NCBI RefSeq assembly: GCF_000377905.1
Contig: NZ_KB898873.1
Location: forward strand, 186,001 to 250,000
Length of the DNA stretch: 64,000 nt
Source of the DNA: Thioalkalivibrio sp. ALMg11
GTDB taxonomy: Bacteria > Pseudomonadota > Gammaproteobacteria > Ectothiorhodospirales > Ectothiorhodospiraceae
Reading direction: 5' to 3'
Positions 31,351-40,747 of this stretch are shown in pieces. The stretch's first letter is position 1. Each line of letters begins with the position of its first letter. The notes beneath the pieces were generated by a model that saw only the letters and a program-made list of their open reading frames with translations, was not told the origin of the DNA and ran no database searches. The position numbers and the translations under genes are program-made.

Positions 31351-32147
31351 GGGGCCGGCATTCGGGGGCCGCGCTGATCACGGCCCTGCTGGTGGTCGCG
31401 ATCGCCAGCGTGACGGCGGTCACCATGACCATGCGTGACAATCAGCAAGTGTTCCGCGCAGCCACCATCCAGGACCAGGATCGGGCGCAACACCTGACGC
31501 AGGGGGCCGAAACCGTCGCCCTCCACATGCTGGAAAGGCTGCGAAACTACGACGACCTGCCGTGGGATGGCTGCACGTCGCCCACATTGCCACTGGAGTT
31601 AGAGGGTGTCGGCGTCCGCGCCCGCCTGGAGAATCTTCACTGCCGTTTCAACATCAACAGTCTCGGGCGTGCCGATGACCCGCCCCTTGAGGCCTTCGCT
31701 GGCCTGATCGAACAGGCCCTCGCGGCAACCGACGGACAATCGGGCAACGCCCAACGCCTGGCGGTCGCCGTGCACGACTGGATGAACCCGGAGACGGACG
31801 ATCCGGTATACCGCGGCCTGGAACCGCACCGGCTCAGCGGCAACCGCCCGATGCGCTTCGCATCGGAATTGCTCCAGGTACACGGGTTCGACCCGGACCT
31901 CTGGCGGACACTGGCACCCTGGGTCGTGGCCCGGCCGGGCACGGACAATGCCATCGACATGGAACGCGCCCCGGACCCCGTCCAAACCGCAGCGCTGGGT
32001 CATGCGACCGAACAGAGCCGCGACATTCGCTATTACCGCCTGCAACTGGTTGTCCGCATCGCCGGACGGGATTATTTTCACTGCGCGATCCTCGATGGCC
32101 CCAACGGGCGTACCATTCTTCGCGAACACGCCCCCTGCGAACCCTGA
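31347..32147 (+). CDS. gspK: minor pseudopilin GspK
   Basis: A 266-residue pseudopilin, shorter than the usual 300-330 residues. The GTG start overlaps the gspJ stop. The hydrophobic N-terminus (GAALITALLVVAIASVTAVT) lacks the Glu at +5, as is typical of GspK, which caps the pseudopilus. CRFNINSL and later PMRFASELLQVHGF match the family. Confidence 0.9.
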   Translation: MRGRHSGAALITALLVVAIASVTAVTMTMRDNQQVFRAATIQDQDRAQHLTQGAETVALHMLERLRNYDDLPWDGCTSPTLPLELEGVGVRARLENLHCRFNINSLGRADDPPLEAFAGLIEQALAATDGQSGNAQRLAVAVHDWMNPETDDPVYRGLEPHRLSGNRPMRFASELLQVHGFDPDLWRTLAPWVVARPGTDNAIDMERAPDPVQTAALGHATEQSRDIRYYRLQLVVRIAGRDYFHCAILDGPNGRTILREHAPCEP

Positions 32148-32194
32148 ACAAGAAACCGGATGCTTGCAGACGCTCTTCACTCACCGGACTCGGC

Positions 32195-33490
32195 ATGAAC
32201 TGGTTCCTCTTCCAGCTGCCAGAACCCGAAATGCTCGGCGCGGACACGCCGCTTCGGCTGCGCTGGCTGCGGCTGCGCAGAAACGGAGCGCTCGCGGATC
32301 AGGGGGAGGCGGCGCCGGACGAGCTGCGCACCTTGCTCGCGGCGGACGACCATGCGGTTGCACTACTCCCCGGGGAACGCGCGCCTCTTCATCGGGTGTT
32401 CGTGCCCGGGAAGTCAGGCCGCGTGCGTCGCCGAGCGCTTCCCTTCGCCCTGGAGGATCGCCTCAGCGAAGATCTGGAACAGCTCAGGATCGTTGCCGGC
32501 CCTCGCCACGGTAGCGAGACCCTGGCCGGCGTGGTCGCTCAGCGAGACCTGGAGTGCTGGGAAGACTGGCTTCACGAGCACGGCATCCGCGTGTCGCACA
32601 TGATCCCGGACCTTGCGCTGCTGCGAAGCCAAGACCTGGGCGGTCAGGTCTTCCTGCTCTCGGGAACACAACGCAGCATCGTGCTTTCGCCCGAGGCCGA
32701 ACCGCTCGCGATGCCCCAGGAAGTTGCCAGCTGGTGGTTGCAGCAGCGCGCCGCCTTGACCACGCCCCCCGATGACGCCCGCACCGACGAAGCGCAGCCT
32801 CCCCAGAACGCTGTTCATGTGGTGGACCCGGCCGCCGAACCCGACCCGCGCGCACCCCTCCAGCCGCCACCCGGATGGTCCGGCGACGTCCTCGAGCTCC
32901 TGCTGGTCGGGGTGCAATCAGGAGAACTGCCACCGGCCGAGCTGCAGCGCGCCGTACGGTCTGCCCTGGCCTTCGACTTCGCATCGCCCGCCGAAAGCCC
33001 GACCGCGTTCGGGGCACTTCCCGCCCCTTGGCGTGTACCGGCGGCGCTGGCACTCGTTCTGGCCGTAATCTGGCTTGGGTCCGTGTGGCTGGAGGCCGGG
33101 CAACTCGAGCGGGAATACCGGGCGACCGAACAGGACATCGCGGCCCTGTTCGAGGAAACCCTACCGCAGGCCCGCATGGTCGACCCCGTGGCCCAGTTCG
33201 AAAGCGTGCTGGGACAGGGCGAATCGGGCACCACTGCGACCGTACACAGCCCGCTCGGTGAAGCCCTTGCCCGCATCATGGAGGGCCTCGCCGCGCGCGA
33301 CCTCACCCTACAGCGCCTGCGGGGCGATCACGATCGCCTCGAGCTCGAGCTGGAGGGCAGCGGAATCGCGGAACTGGAACAGTTGCGCGAGGGCCTGCGC
33401 GAAGCCATGAACGCACGTGTCCGGATCGTCTCGGCCGAAACCGGCGAGCAGGGTGTCCGGGCACGCATGACCATCGAGAAGCAACCATGA
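32195..33490 (+). CDS. gspL: type II secretion system protein GspL
   Basis: A 431-residue bitopic protein with an actin-like cytoplasmic domain that docks GspE (RRALPFALEDRLSEDLEQL in the family position), one membrane segment near residues 275-293 and a periplasmic ferredoxin-like end. Pro/Asp-rich spacer residues 190-235 are longer than I would expect. It overlaps gspM by four bases. Confidence 0.9.
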   Translation: MNWFLFQLPEPEMLGADTPLRLRWLRLRRNGALADQGEAAPDELRTLLAADDHAVALLPGERAPLHRVFVPGKSGRVRRRALPFALEDRLSEDLEQLRIVAGPRHGSETLAGVVAQRDLECWEDWLHEHGIRVSHMIPDLALLRSQDLGGQVFLLSGTQRSIVLSPEAEPLAMPQEVASWWLQQRAALTTPPDDARTDEAQPPQNAVHVVDPAAEPDPRAPLQPPPGWSGDVLELLLVGVQSGELPPAELQRAVRSALAFDFASPAESPTAFGALPAPWRVPAALALVLAVIWLGSVWLEAGQLEREYRATEQDIAALFEETLPQARMVDPVAQFESVLGQGESGTTATVHSPLGEALARIMEGLAARDLTLQRLRGDHDRLELELEGSGIAELEQLREGLREAMNARVRIVSAETGEQGVRARMTIEKQP

Positions 33491-33981
33491 AGGCCTACTG
33501 GGACGACTTGCGGACGCGCGAGCAACGGCTCCTGCTGGCAGGCGGTTTGGTCCTGCTGATCGCGGTCGTGTTCCTGGGCGTTGTCGAGCCCCTGCTGGAA
33601 AGCCGCGAACAGTCCCGCGACCGACTCGCCGAGGCGCGCGCGGAGCTGGCCTGGATGCAGGCCAATGCCCCCGAGGTCGCGACCGCCCGCAGCCGCGAAC
33701 CGACACAGGACAATCGACAACCGCGCCTTGAAGGCCGCTCGCTGATCGCCCACGTGGATGCCTCCGCGCGGGCCTTCGGTCTGGGCGAATACCTGGCACG
33801 CGCGCGACCTGGCGAGGCCGGCGTGACCGTACACCTCGAAGGGGCGCCCTACAGCGACCTGATGCGCTGGCTCGGCGAACTGGAACGCGAAGACGGCGTC
33901 GTCCCCGGTCGAATCTTGCTGGAACGTGCCGTCGAGCCGGGGCGCATCAATGCCGAACTCTTCCTGACCCGCGAGCCGTAG
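33487..33981 (+). CDS. gspM: type II secretion system protein GspM
   Basis: A 164-residue bitopic protein with a short cytoplasmic N-terminus, one membrane segment (LLLAGGLVLLIAVVFLGVV), a coiled-coil-like stretch and a small periplasmic domain. It stabilises GspL. One base lies between its stop and gspN. Confidence 0.88.
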   Translation: MKAYWDDLRTREQRLLLAGGLVLLIAVVFLGVVEPLLESREQSRDRLAEARAELAWMQANAPEVATARSREPTQDNRQPRLEGRSLIAHVDASARAFGLGEYLARARPGEAGVTVHLEGAPYSDLMRWLGELEREDGVVPGRILLERAVEPGRINAELFLTREP

Positions 33982-33982
33982 C

Positions 33983-34801
33983 GTGACCATTGCCGCCGAC
34001 AACCACGTCGACGAACGCCGCCCGGATCGCCGTGCATGGTTCGCGCTGGGGGCCGTTTTTATTCTCGTCCTGCTGCTTGCGTTGATAATACGCGCGCCCG
34101 CCTCCGTCGCGCTGGCGGCTGCCGAGCGGTGGGGCGGGCTGCCGGACACGATCACCTGGGAACAGGTGCACGGGTCCATCTGGCAGGGTAGCGTCGAGGG
34201 GCTCCAATCACCGGTGGGACCGATGGGCCGCCTGGACTGGGATGTGCGGCCCGGCGAGTTTCTTCGCGCCGCGCTGGGCGCCGACATCCACTGGGCCCCG
34301 CCCGGCGGCGGCGAACTCCGTGGAGGCCTGCGGCTCGGACTCGGCAGCGTACAGCTCTCCGGGCTTGAAGGCTCCCTGCCCGCTGCTGCGCTGCATCAGT
34401 GGGACACGGGCATCCCGCTCGTGCTCGACGGCCGGCTGCAGACCAGCGACCTGCACCTCCGGATCCATCGGGACGGAACGGTGGAGCACGCCTCGGGGCG
34501 GGTCAACTGGCAGGAAGCGGCCGCGGGACTCCCCCGTCCCTTGCCCCTGGGCGAGCAACGCGCCACCCTTCGCGAAGAGGACAAGCGTTTGGGAATCGAC
34601 CTGGATGCCTCCCCGGATGCCGAGCTGGGAATCACCGGCACCATTCGCCTGGACCTGCGCACGGATCCTCCGGGCATAGATGCGCGGGTCTTGCTGGATC
34701 CGCGCGCCCACGCCGATGCCAACATCCAGCGCCTACTCGAAAACAATCTCCGCCGTGACGATCAGGGAAGGTATCTATGGATCGCAGGATCAGCCCCGTG
34801 A
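33983..34801 (+). CDS. gspN: type II secretion system protein GspN
   Basis: A 272-residue protein with one N-terminal membrane segment (AWFALGAVFILVLLLALII) and a periplasmic beta-rich domain (TWEQVHGSIWQGSVEGL is the family pattern). Start is the GTG at 33983. GspN is present only in some type II systems. Confidence 0.85.
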   Translation: MTIAADNHVDERRPDRRAWFALGAVFILVLLLALIIRAPASVALAAAERWGGLPDTITWEQVHGSIWQGSVEGLQSPVGPMGRLDWDVRPGEFLRAALGADIHWAPPGGGELRGGLRLGLGSVQLSGLEGSLPAAALHQWDTGIPLVLDGRLQTSDLHLRIHRDGTVEHASGRVNWQEAAAGLPRPLPLGEQRATLREEDKRLGIDLDASPDAELGITGTIRLDLRTDPPGIDARVLLDPRAHADANIQRLLENNLRRDDQGRYLWIAGSAP

Positions 34802-35493
34802 CCCCCGAACAAAACCCGATAACCCCCCGCTGGTTCCGGCCTGCCTCCCCGGCAGCCGCGCTGACGGCCGGCGCACTGTTCGGGCTGATTCTGGCGGGTT
34901 GCGCCACCACCCCGCCAAACGGGTCCGAGCCCCCGCCAGAGGATATCCGCTATGCCCTGGAACGCGGGGACTGCCGCGCGGCCTACAGTGCGCTGGATGC
35001 GGCCGATGCGCCCGCCTCGGTCGACGTCCGCCTGTCGGTCGCCCGGGTATGCCTGCAGCGCGGCGAATTCGCACGCACCCGCAACCTCACCGATACCATC
35101 CGCCAGGAAAATCCGAGCCATCCGGATATCGACTACGCCGCGTATCTCGGTGCCCTGGCACATCTGGGAACGTGGAACAGGGCCTCGTCCGCGCCACCGA
35201 AACAACGCAGCGAGCAGGGCCGCCAGGTCTTCCTCCAGCTTGCCGCTTTTCTCAACGACTACCCCATGTCGGAGTACGCGGAGTCCATTGCCCCACGCCT
35301 GGCCCGTATGCGCGAGAACCTTGCCACCATCGAACTGGAGATCGCCGACCAATCCGCCGCGGCGGGACACACAGACGAGGCCCGCGCCCGACTCGAATAC
35401 GTGCGCGACTACTACCCGGGTACCACGGCCGCACAAACCGCCGCCGAGAGACTGGAGGCACGAGACGCCGATGAAGACGATGCCGGCAACTAA
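34777..35493 (+). CDS. lipoprotein with TPR-like helices at the end of the gsp operon
   Basis: A 238-residue predicted lipoprotein with lipobox LAGC near residue 41. The rest is helical and resembles TPR repeats (DIRYALERGDCRAAYSALDA; QVFLQLAAFLNDYPMSEYAE), similar in pattern to BamD/YfgL-type or pilotin-like proteins. It overlaps gspN by 25 bases, so it is part of the operon. A role in assembling or anchoring the secretin is a reasonable guess, but BamD-like assembly is also possible. A long N-terminus precedes the signal; a later start may be real. Confidence 0.75.
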   Translation: MDRRISPVTPEQNPITPRWFRPASPAAALTAGALFGLILAGCATTPPNGSEPPPEDIRYALERGDCRAAYSALDAADAPASVDVRLSVARVCLQRGEFARTRNLTDTIRQENPSHPDIDYAAYLGALAHLGTWNRASSAPPKQRSEQGRQVFLQLAAFLNDYPMSEYAESIAPRLARMRENLATIELEIADQSAAAGHTDEARARLEYVRDYYPGTTAAQTAAERLEARDADEDDAGN

Positions 35494-35817
35494 CCGGCCT
35501 AGCGACACGCCCTGACCGCCGACAGGGTCCGCCGGATTATCCCAAACGACCGTAACCGCCCCCGCAACTAAGCGGAGCTTTCCCGCGCCTCACTACGGCA
35601 GACGAGTCGCCCACCCCTCGGAAGGCTCGGCCAAATGTGGTCCCCCAAGGACGTCCGTACGGGGGGTTATCCGTGACCGATAGCGGGTTTCCGGTACACC
35701 GCTTTCCATCCGATCCTACAAAAAAGGCCCGGATCCATCTGGATTCGGGCCTTTGTGGAAAGGCTGCCAAAGCGGTTCATCTGAACACGCGATGCCAAGC
35801 CCCAGGGTTGGCCAATA
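35494..35817. other. intergenic region between convergent genes
   Basis: Contains only the bidirectional terminator at 35723-35753 as a recognisable element. Confidence 0.6.
35723..35753. terminator. bidirectional intrinsic terminator
   Basis: AAAGGCCCGGATCC and GGATTCGGGCCTTT pair with one G-T wobble around a four-base loop. The minus strand has the better T-run (six Ts), fitting the gene at 35818-36582, and the plus strand serves the gsp operon. Confidence 0.85.
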
Positions 35818-36582
35818 TCACGGCACTGGCTGCAACGGCCGGAAGACAATGGCATCCTGGTTGGAAACCACGATCTGCAGAATCTCGCCCATACCCGGCT
35901 CCTCCAGCAAGGCCGCAAAGCCAGTGTAGTCACCATCCAGATCGCCACACAGCTCAACCGTCATATCGACCGAGTAGAGATTCTTGTCTGGATTTAGAGA
36001 TAGCGCCTCCCCGGAATAAACACACCCCACACCGTCGTAGGCATAGAAGACGCCCGAAGCGTCGATCTCAACTATCGCTTCGTATCCTGGTTCGTCGTAG
36101 TGCCACATCCCTTCGATCATATCCGTATCCGAAGGCTGATCGTATTGGGTGTCATATTCGAGAGAGACCGAACCCTTGGTGTCCAGTGAGGTTTCAAATT
36201 CCAGACTCATGGAGTCTGACGTCGTCACCGTGCCTTCCAGCGCAGCATCCGCGAAGTACCACCCATTGATTTGGTAAGCACGGACCTCGGCCTCCACCCG
36301 GTCACCCGTCACCGAGTACTCGCCATCGTAGATGACCCCCGCATCCTCGCTGATTGCAAACACCCGGCCATCGTAGAAAAGCCCTTGGGCATCGAACATC
36401 CCAATGCCTTCCTCGGTGAAGGTGCCACGCCAGATGCCTTCTACAGACGCTTGTTCCTGGTCATCGCCGGCTCCCCCGCCACCACCGGAGGACCCTCCGC
36501 CGCAGCCTGTTACCAAGGCGATGGTCACGGCCGCGAGGCCGAGCTGCCATACAGATCCCTCTGCTGATTTCAGATTCCACAT
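35818..36582 (-). CDS. polyglycine lipoprotein of unknown function, 254 aa
   Basis: A predicted lipoprotein: a signal peptide with lipobox VTGC, then a Gly/Ser run of about 12 residues. The mature part is acidic and beta-rich (GIWRGTFTEEGIGMFDAQG; later EGMWHYDEPGYEAIVEID), with two similar halves starting with GxW, suggesting an internal duplication of a lipocalin- or META-like barrel. Start chosen at 36582 because AAGGGA precedes it. Family not recognised. Confidence 0.72.
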   Translation of the reverse strand: MWNLKSAEGSVWQLGLAAVTIALVTGCGGGSSGGGGGAGDDQEQASVEGIWRGTFTEEGIGMFDAQGLFYDGRVFAISEDAGVIYDGEYSVTGDRVEAEVRAYQINGWYFADAALEGTVTTSDSMSLEFETSLDTKGSVSLEYDTQYDQPSDTDMIEGMWHYDEPGYEAIVEIDASGVFYAYDGVGCVYSGEALSLNPDKNLYSVDMTVELCGDLDGDYTGFAALLEEPGMGEILQIVVSNQDAIVFRPLQPVP

Positions 36583-36888
36583 ACTTCCCTTCTCCCTTTT
36601 ATTTTTTTCCATAAACCCTGTGCGGGCTTACCCGAGTCTAAAGAACCAGCGATTCAATCGCCAGCCGTGCGAGCGAACTGCCGGCTCCCATACGGAACGC
36701 CATTCCCGACCGACACTAAAAGACCAAATTGGACGAGGGTTGACAGCCCGAACCGCCCGGATCTGCGATTCTTAATCGAGAGCGGCGAGTTACTGATCCC
36801 GTCGGCGGCCGGCGGGAGATGAAAGACGGCTCGTTAATCGAAATCGCCGCTTCCCCCAGACTTTCTGGTAATCCGGAGGAACCTTCGA
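36583..36888. other. divergent intergenic region
   Basis: About 300 bases between divergent lipoprotein genes. It must hold both promoters, but I could not pick them with confidence. Confidence 0.5.
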
Positions 36889-39402
36889 GTGGAGCAGGCA
36901 TTCGGCCCATCAAATGGCGCGTTACTTCACCATGATCAAGCGCGCGCAATGCGCCGGGCCTCCGCATGGATCGCGCTGGCATTGTCTTCGGCGCTTCTGG
37001 CGGTCGGGTGCGGGGGCGGCGGATCGTCCAGTGGGGGCTTTGTCGTGTCCGGGAGCCTCGAGGTGCAGGCCTTGCATCATGTCGACTCCGATACGAACGA
37101 CCCGCAAAGCCAGGTCTTCAGAAACAACGACCTTACCAATGCGCAGGAGGTACGCGTGCCCGCCATCATCGGCGGGTTTGTGGCCAGCCCCCTGACCGAC
37201 AGCCGCTTCGGGTCGGCTGGAGACCCGGATGACGTATTCGTGGCCGAGTTCAACGCCGGCGACCAGGCCTTGCTGGAGTTTCCGGATCCAGCACGGGCCG
37301 ATCTCGACCTGTATCTGATCGATGACACCGGGATGGTGGTGGATGCCTCTATTGGCATCGACGGTTTCGAGCGCGTCGTCGCACCCGAAGCCGGCCGATA
37401 CTATGTCCGGGTATCGGCCTATTCGGGCCAGTCCGCGTACCACTTGCGTCTCGACTCCTCGCAGATGCTGGACCCCGCGCATGCGGCAAGCCTGCGCCTC
37501 GCGGATGACTTTGTACCGGACGAGATCATTGTGCGCAGCGCGGACGAGATTCGCCCGTTTGCACTGGGAAAAAGCCCGGCCGACATGGGCCTGCAGAGGG
37601 TCTCCGGGGCACCGGGGCGCGAGCAGCTCTGGCGGATCCCCGGAGGTCATGCGGAGGCAGTCATCAGCTCGCTGGGCCTGCATACGCCCTCGATTTCGCC
37701 CGCAGTGGCCTGGCGCACCCCGGAACAAGCCGCGCGCTATGAAACCCTGCGCGTAATCAAGGCGCTGCGGGGGCAACCGGATATCGTCTCGGCGTCGCCC
37801 AACTACCACATGACCCCAATGCTGACGCCGAACGACCCGGACTGGCACCTGCAGTGGTTCCACGAGGCCATCAACCTGCCGCAGGCCTGGGATATCACCA
37901 CCGGCGAGGCGCCGGACGAGGAGGTCGTGGTGGCCGTCGTCGATACCGGCGTCTACCGCGAGCACGAAGACCTGGACGAGGACCGACTCTTCCCGACCCA
38001 GCGGTTTGTCTGCGACCCGGAAGACAGCACCTGCGATGAAGAGCGCTCCTGGCATGGCACGCACGTCACCGGAATCATCGGGGCGGCAACCGACAACAGT
38101 CTTGGTGTCGCCGGCGTCTCCTGGGGAGTGGACATCCTCCCCGTCTGGACCCTGAACGGCACCGGAACCCTGAACGACACGCTACAGGGGATCCGCTATG
38201 CAGCCGGTCTGCCGAACGACTCCGGCACCAAGCCCAGCCCGAGAGCCGACATCATCAACCTCAGCCTCGGGGGTGGTGGCTACAGCGCGGAGGCCGATGA
38301 ACTCTTGCAGGAGGTACGCGAGCTCGGAATCCTGGTGGTCGCGTCCTCGGGCAACGATGGAACCAGCACGGTCGGTTACCCCGCGGCCTACGAATCCGTA
38401 CTTGCAGCGGGCGCCACGGACCGCAACGCCGATCGCGCCTGGTACAGCAACTACGGCCCCCGTCTGGACCTGGTGGCGCCCGGGGGCGTCATGATTCACT
38501 CCGAAGACGGCATCCTGAGCACCTGGGTCAATGACACGGGCGAAACCCTTGCATCGGACTACGCATTCCTTCAGGGCACTTCAATGTCCACAGCGGTCGT
38601 TTCCGGCGTCCTTGCGCTGGGCCGCGCGGTGAATCCGGAGCTCTCCCCGGGATTGCTGCTGGAGCTGCTCGAATCGGGCGCGCTCACCAAGGACCTGGGA
38701 CCCACCGGTTGGGACCCGGAAACCGGATGGGGCGAGATCGACGCGTATCAGGCGGTCCAGGCGTTCGCGGAGCGGACCGACACGGGAGAGCTGGCGCCCC
38801 GGATCTCGGTCACCCCACAAGTCCTGAATTTCGGCTTTACCGGAACGAGCCTGGATCTGCGGCTGCGCAACGGGGGCGATGGCAGCTTGCAGATTGAAGA
38901 CATCGCCACGCCCGCGACATGGCTGACCGTGGAACCATACGACGTCACCGAAGACGGCCTGGGGCTTTATCGCTCCTACGGACAGCGCGATGCGCTGAGC
39001 CCGGGCGACTACGAGTCTCGCTTGCGCATCACCGCCGACAACGGCGATCAGCGCGACATTCCGGTCGGCATCCGGGTCGCCGAGCGCGACCCGCAACGCG
39101 ATACCGTGGGACGGGTCTACGTACTACTGCTCGACCGCGATGATCGCGTCGTGGCGCAAACGGCCCTGGAACCCGAGTACGGGACCTACCGCTATCGCTT
39201 CGAAGGGGTGCCCGCCGGGGATTATCGCGTGGTCGCCGGCACCAACATCGCGGGCAATGACCGGATTTGTGCCGGCGCCGAGGCCTGCGGAGCCTGGCCC
39301 CAACATGGAGCCCGCGAGACCTTCCGAGTGGATCGCGACCGTACCGGCCTCGACTTCGGAATCGCCTGGCGGCCGTTCACAGACGGTGGTTTCCCCCTGT
39401 AG
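36889..39402 (+). CDS. S8 subtilisin-like serine protease lipoprotein
   Basis: An 837-residue protein with lipobox AVGC followed by glycines. A pre-peptidase C-terminal-like beta domain lies at about residues 95-185. The catalytic triad is Asp352 (VVDTG), His389 (HGTHVTG) and Ser565 (GTSMSTAV). After the protease domain come ASH-like and carboxypeptidase-regulatory-like beta domains (residues 645-830). GGAGGA eight bases upstream supports the GTG at 36889; the ATG at 36949 is a shorter alternative. It is a candidate surface-exposed or secreted enzyme and may depend on the neighbouring type II system. Confidence 0.88.
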   Translation: MEQAFGPSNGALLHHDQARAMRRASAWIALALSSALLAVGCGGGGSSSGGFVVSGSLEVQALHHVDSDTNDPQSQVFRNNDLTNAQEVRVPAIIGGFVASPLTDSRFGSAGDPDDVFVAEFNAGDQALLEFPDPARADLDLYLIDDTGMVVDASIGIDGFERVVAPEAGRYYVRVSAYSGQSAYHLRLDSSQMLDPAHAASLRLADDFVPDEIIVRSADEIRPFALGKSPADMGLQRVSGAPGREQLWRIPGGHAEAVISSLGLHTPSISPAVAWRTPEQAARYETLRVIKALRGQPDIVSASPNYHMTPMLTPNDPDWHLQWFHEAINLPQAWDITTGEAPDEEVVVAVVDTGVYREHEDLDEDRLFPTQRFVCDPEDSTCDEERSWHGTHVTGIIGAATDNSLGVAGVSWGVDILPVWTLNGTGTLNDTLQGIRYAAGLPNDSGTKPSPRADIINLSLGGGGYSAEADELLQEVRELGILVVASSGNDGTSTVGYPAAYESVLAAGATDRNADRAWYSNYGPRLDLVAPGGVMIHSEDGILSTWVNDTGETLASDYAFLQGTSMSTAVVSGVLALGRAVNPELSPGLLLELLESGALTKDLGPTGWDPETGWGEIDAYQAVQAFAERTDTGELAPRISVTPQVLNFGFTGTSLDLRLRNGGDGSLQIEDIATPATWLTVEPYDVTEDGLGLYRSYGQRDALSPGDYESRLRITADNGDQRDIPVGIRVAERDPQRDTVGRVYVLLLDRDDRVVAQTALEPEYGTYRYRFEGVPAGDYRVVAGTNIAGNDRICAGAEACGAWPQHGARETFRVDRDRTGLDFGIAWRPFTDGGFPL

Positions 39403-39486
39403 CCCCGCTGCCCAATGCCTTGGGTGAACGCGACAATCGGGCCGCGCACCAAGACGCGGAAAACGATTCACCTCCAGAAACAGCAA

Positions 39487-39518
39487 GGGGCGCCGGGTGA
39501 GAACCCGGCGCCCCTTTT
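39487..39518. terminator. strong bidirectional terminator
   Basis: A perfect 12-bp stem, GGGGCGCCGGGT and ACCCGGCGCCCC, closed by a GAGA loop and followed by TTTT, lies between convergent genes. Confidence 0.88.
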
Positions 39519-39576
39519 CCTTTCCCCTTCTGGCAGGGAGTGGCCCCGAAACGGTGGCCCAAGCGAACGGTCGATA

Positions 39577-40575
39577 CTAGCTATCCGGGAAATTCACTTC
39601 CGTGGTCTCGCCGGCCTCGACTTCGGCGTTCACCTGATCAACAAACTCGATCGGAGTGGCCTCTTCCGGATCGTCCTGGCCCGCCTCGAAGGTCAGGGCC
39701 ACCGTGTAATCGCCCGCCTCCAGGAATCCTGCGGTGTAGCGATACTCCCAGTCACCGGTCGCCTCGACATGGCGGTAATGCACATTGGCCGTGGTCACCG
39801 CATCGTCATCATCATCGCGGAGATCCCGCGGCTCACGGTCGAGGCCCTCGAACACATAAACCGCCGCGCCCGGACAGGCGTGCAGCCCCGGTTCGCGCTC
39901 TTCGCAAGTGAAATCCGCGGGGATGAGCCCAGGATCCACCGTTCCAGTAATGGCGCCCGCTTCACGGTTATCCACCAAACGCAGCGAACGCCGCATGCGA
40001 TGGTACCCCTCAAAGCGCGTGTCTTCGCGGATCGCCTTGCGCAGATCAAAGTCCACGGTGAACGAGGCCTCTTCGCCCTCCGCAATGCTGAAACCGCTGG
40101 ATAGCTGCAAGCCTGCTTGCAGTCCACCCGGAATGATCAGGTTCTCGCTGTAGCCATCCACGAACTCGATAAACGAGCTGGTGGCGAAATTGGAGAGCGG
40201 AGGCGCACTGACACCCTCTTCTGGCTCCAGATAAAACCGGATCCATTCGTAATCGCCTGCCGGGACTTCTTCGTCCTCGAACAGGAATTCAGAGTCTTCG
40301 CCTTGTAACGCGAGCAAATCGATCTCGCGAACGGATTCGTCCTCACCCAGATCGATGCGAATGCGTTCGCCGTCGGAGGGCTGTAGCTCGATATGGGTGA
40401 AGCGGACCACGACCCGGCTGGCCGAATCGACCGGGGCATCCGTCACGGCGAGGCTCATCTGCCCGGTGCCACCACTATCCTCGCCGCCGCTACCACCGCC
40501 ACCACCACAGGCGACGAGCCCTGCAGTCGCGATCCCCAAACCCACCAAACGAGTCAAATTGCCAATCTTGTGCAT
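39577..40575 (-). CDS. DUF4382-like lipoprotein
   Basis: A 332-residue predicted lipoprotein, lipobox VACG with a following Gly run. The mature N-terminus MSLAVTDAPVDSASRVVVRF is the DUF4382 signature as I know it, followed by FTHIELQPSDG. The second half has carboxypeptidase-regulatory-like beta strands (GAVYVFEGLD; YRYTAGFLEAGDYTVAL). The ATG at 40575 has GGAGG at good distance; the GTG just before it is too close. Probably an outer-membrane or surface protein of unknown role. Confidence 0.82.
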   Translation of the reverse strand: MHKIGNLTRLVGLGIATAGLVACGGGGGSGGEDSGGTGQMSLAVTDAPVDSASRVVVRFTHIELQPSDGERIRIDLGEDESVREIDLLALQGEDSEFLFEDEEVPAGDYEWIRFYLEPEEGVSAPPLSNFATSSFIEFVDGYSENLIIPGGLQAGLQLSSGFSIAEGEEASFTVDFDLRKAIREDTRFEGYHRMRRSLRLVDNREAGAITGTVDPGLIPADFTCEEREPGLHACPGAAVYVFEGLDREPRDLRDDDDDAVTTANVHYRHVEATGDWEYRYTAGFLEAGDYTVALTFEAGQDDPEEATPIEFVDQVNAEVEAGETTEVNFPDS

Positions 40576-40747
40576 CACGGCCTCCCTCTAGCCAGGAACA
40601 TCCATTACGAGCCCAGGCAGTTTGCCAGGCCCAATGAGGCACAAAGCCGCAAGCGCAGCGGAAAGGGTCGGAAACCGGAAGCACGTCACATGAACCGAAC
40701 AGCATGAGGGTCGATATCGGCGTGATGCGCGCGCGCAAACCGAATTG

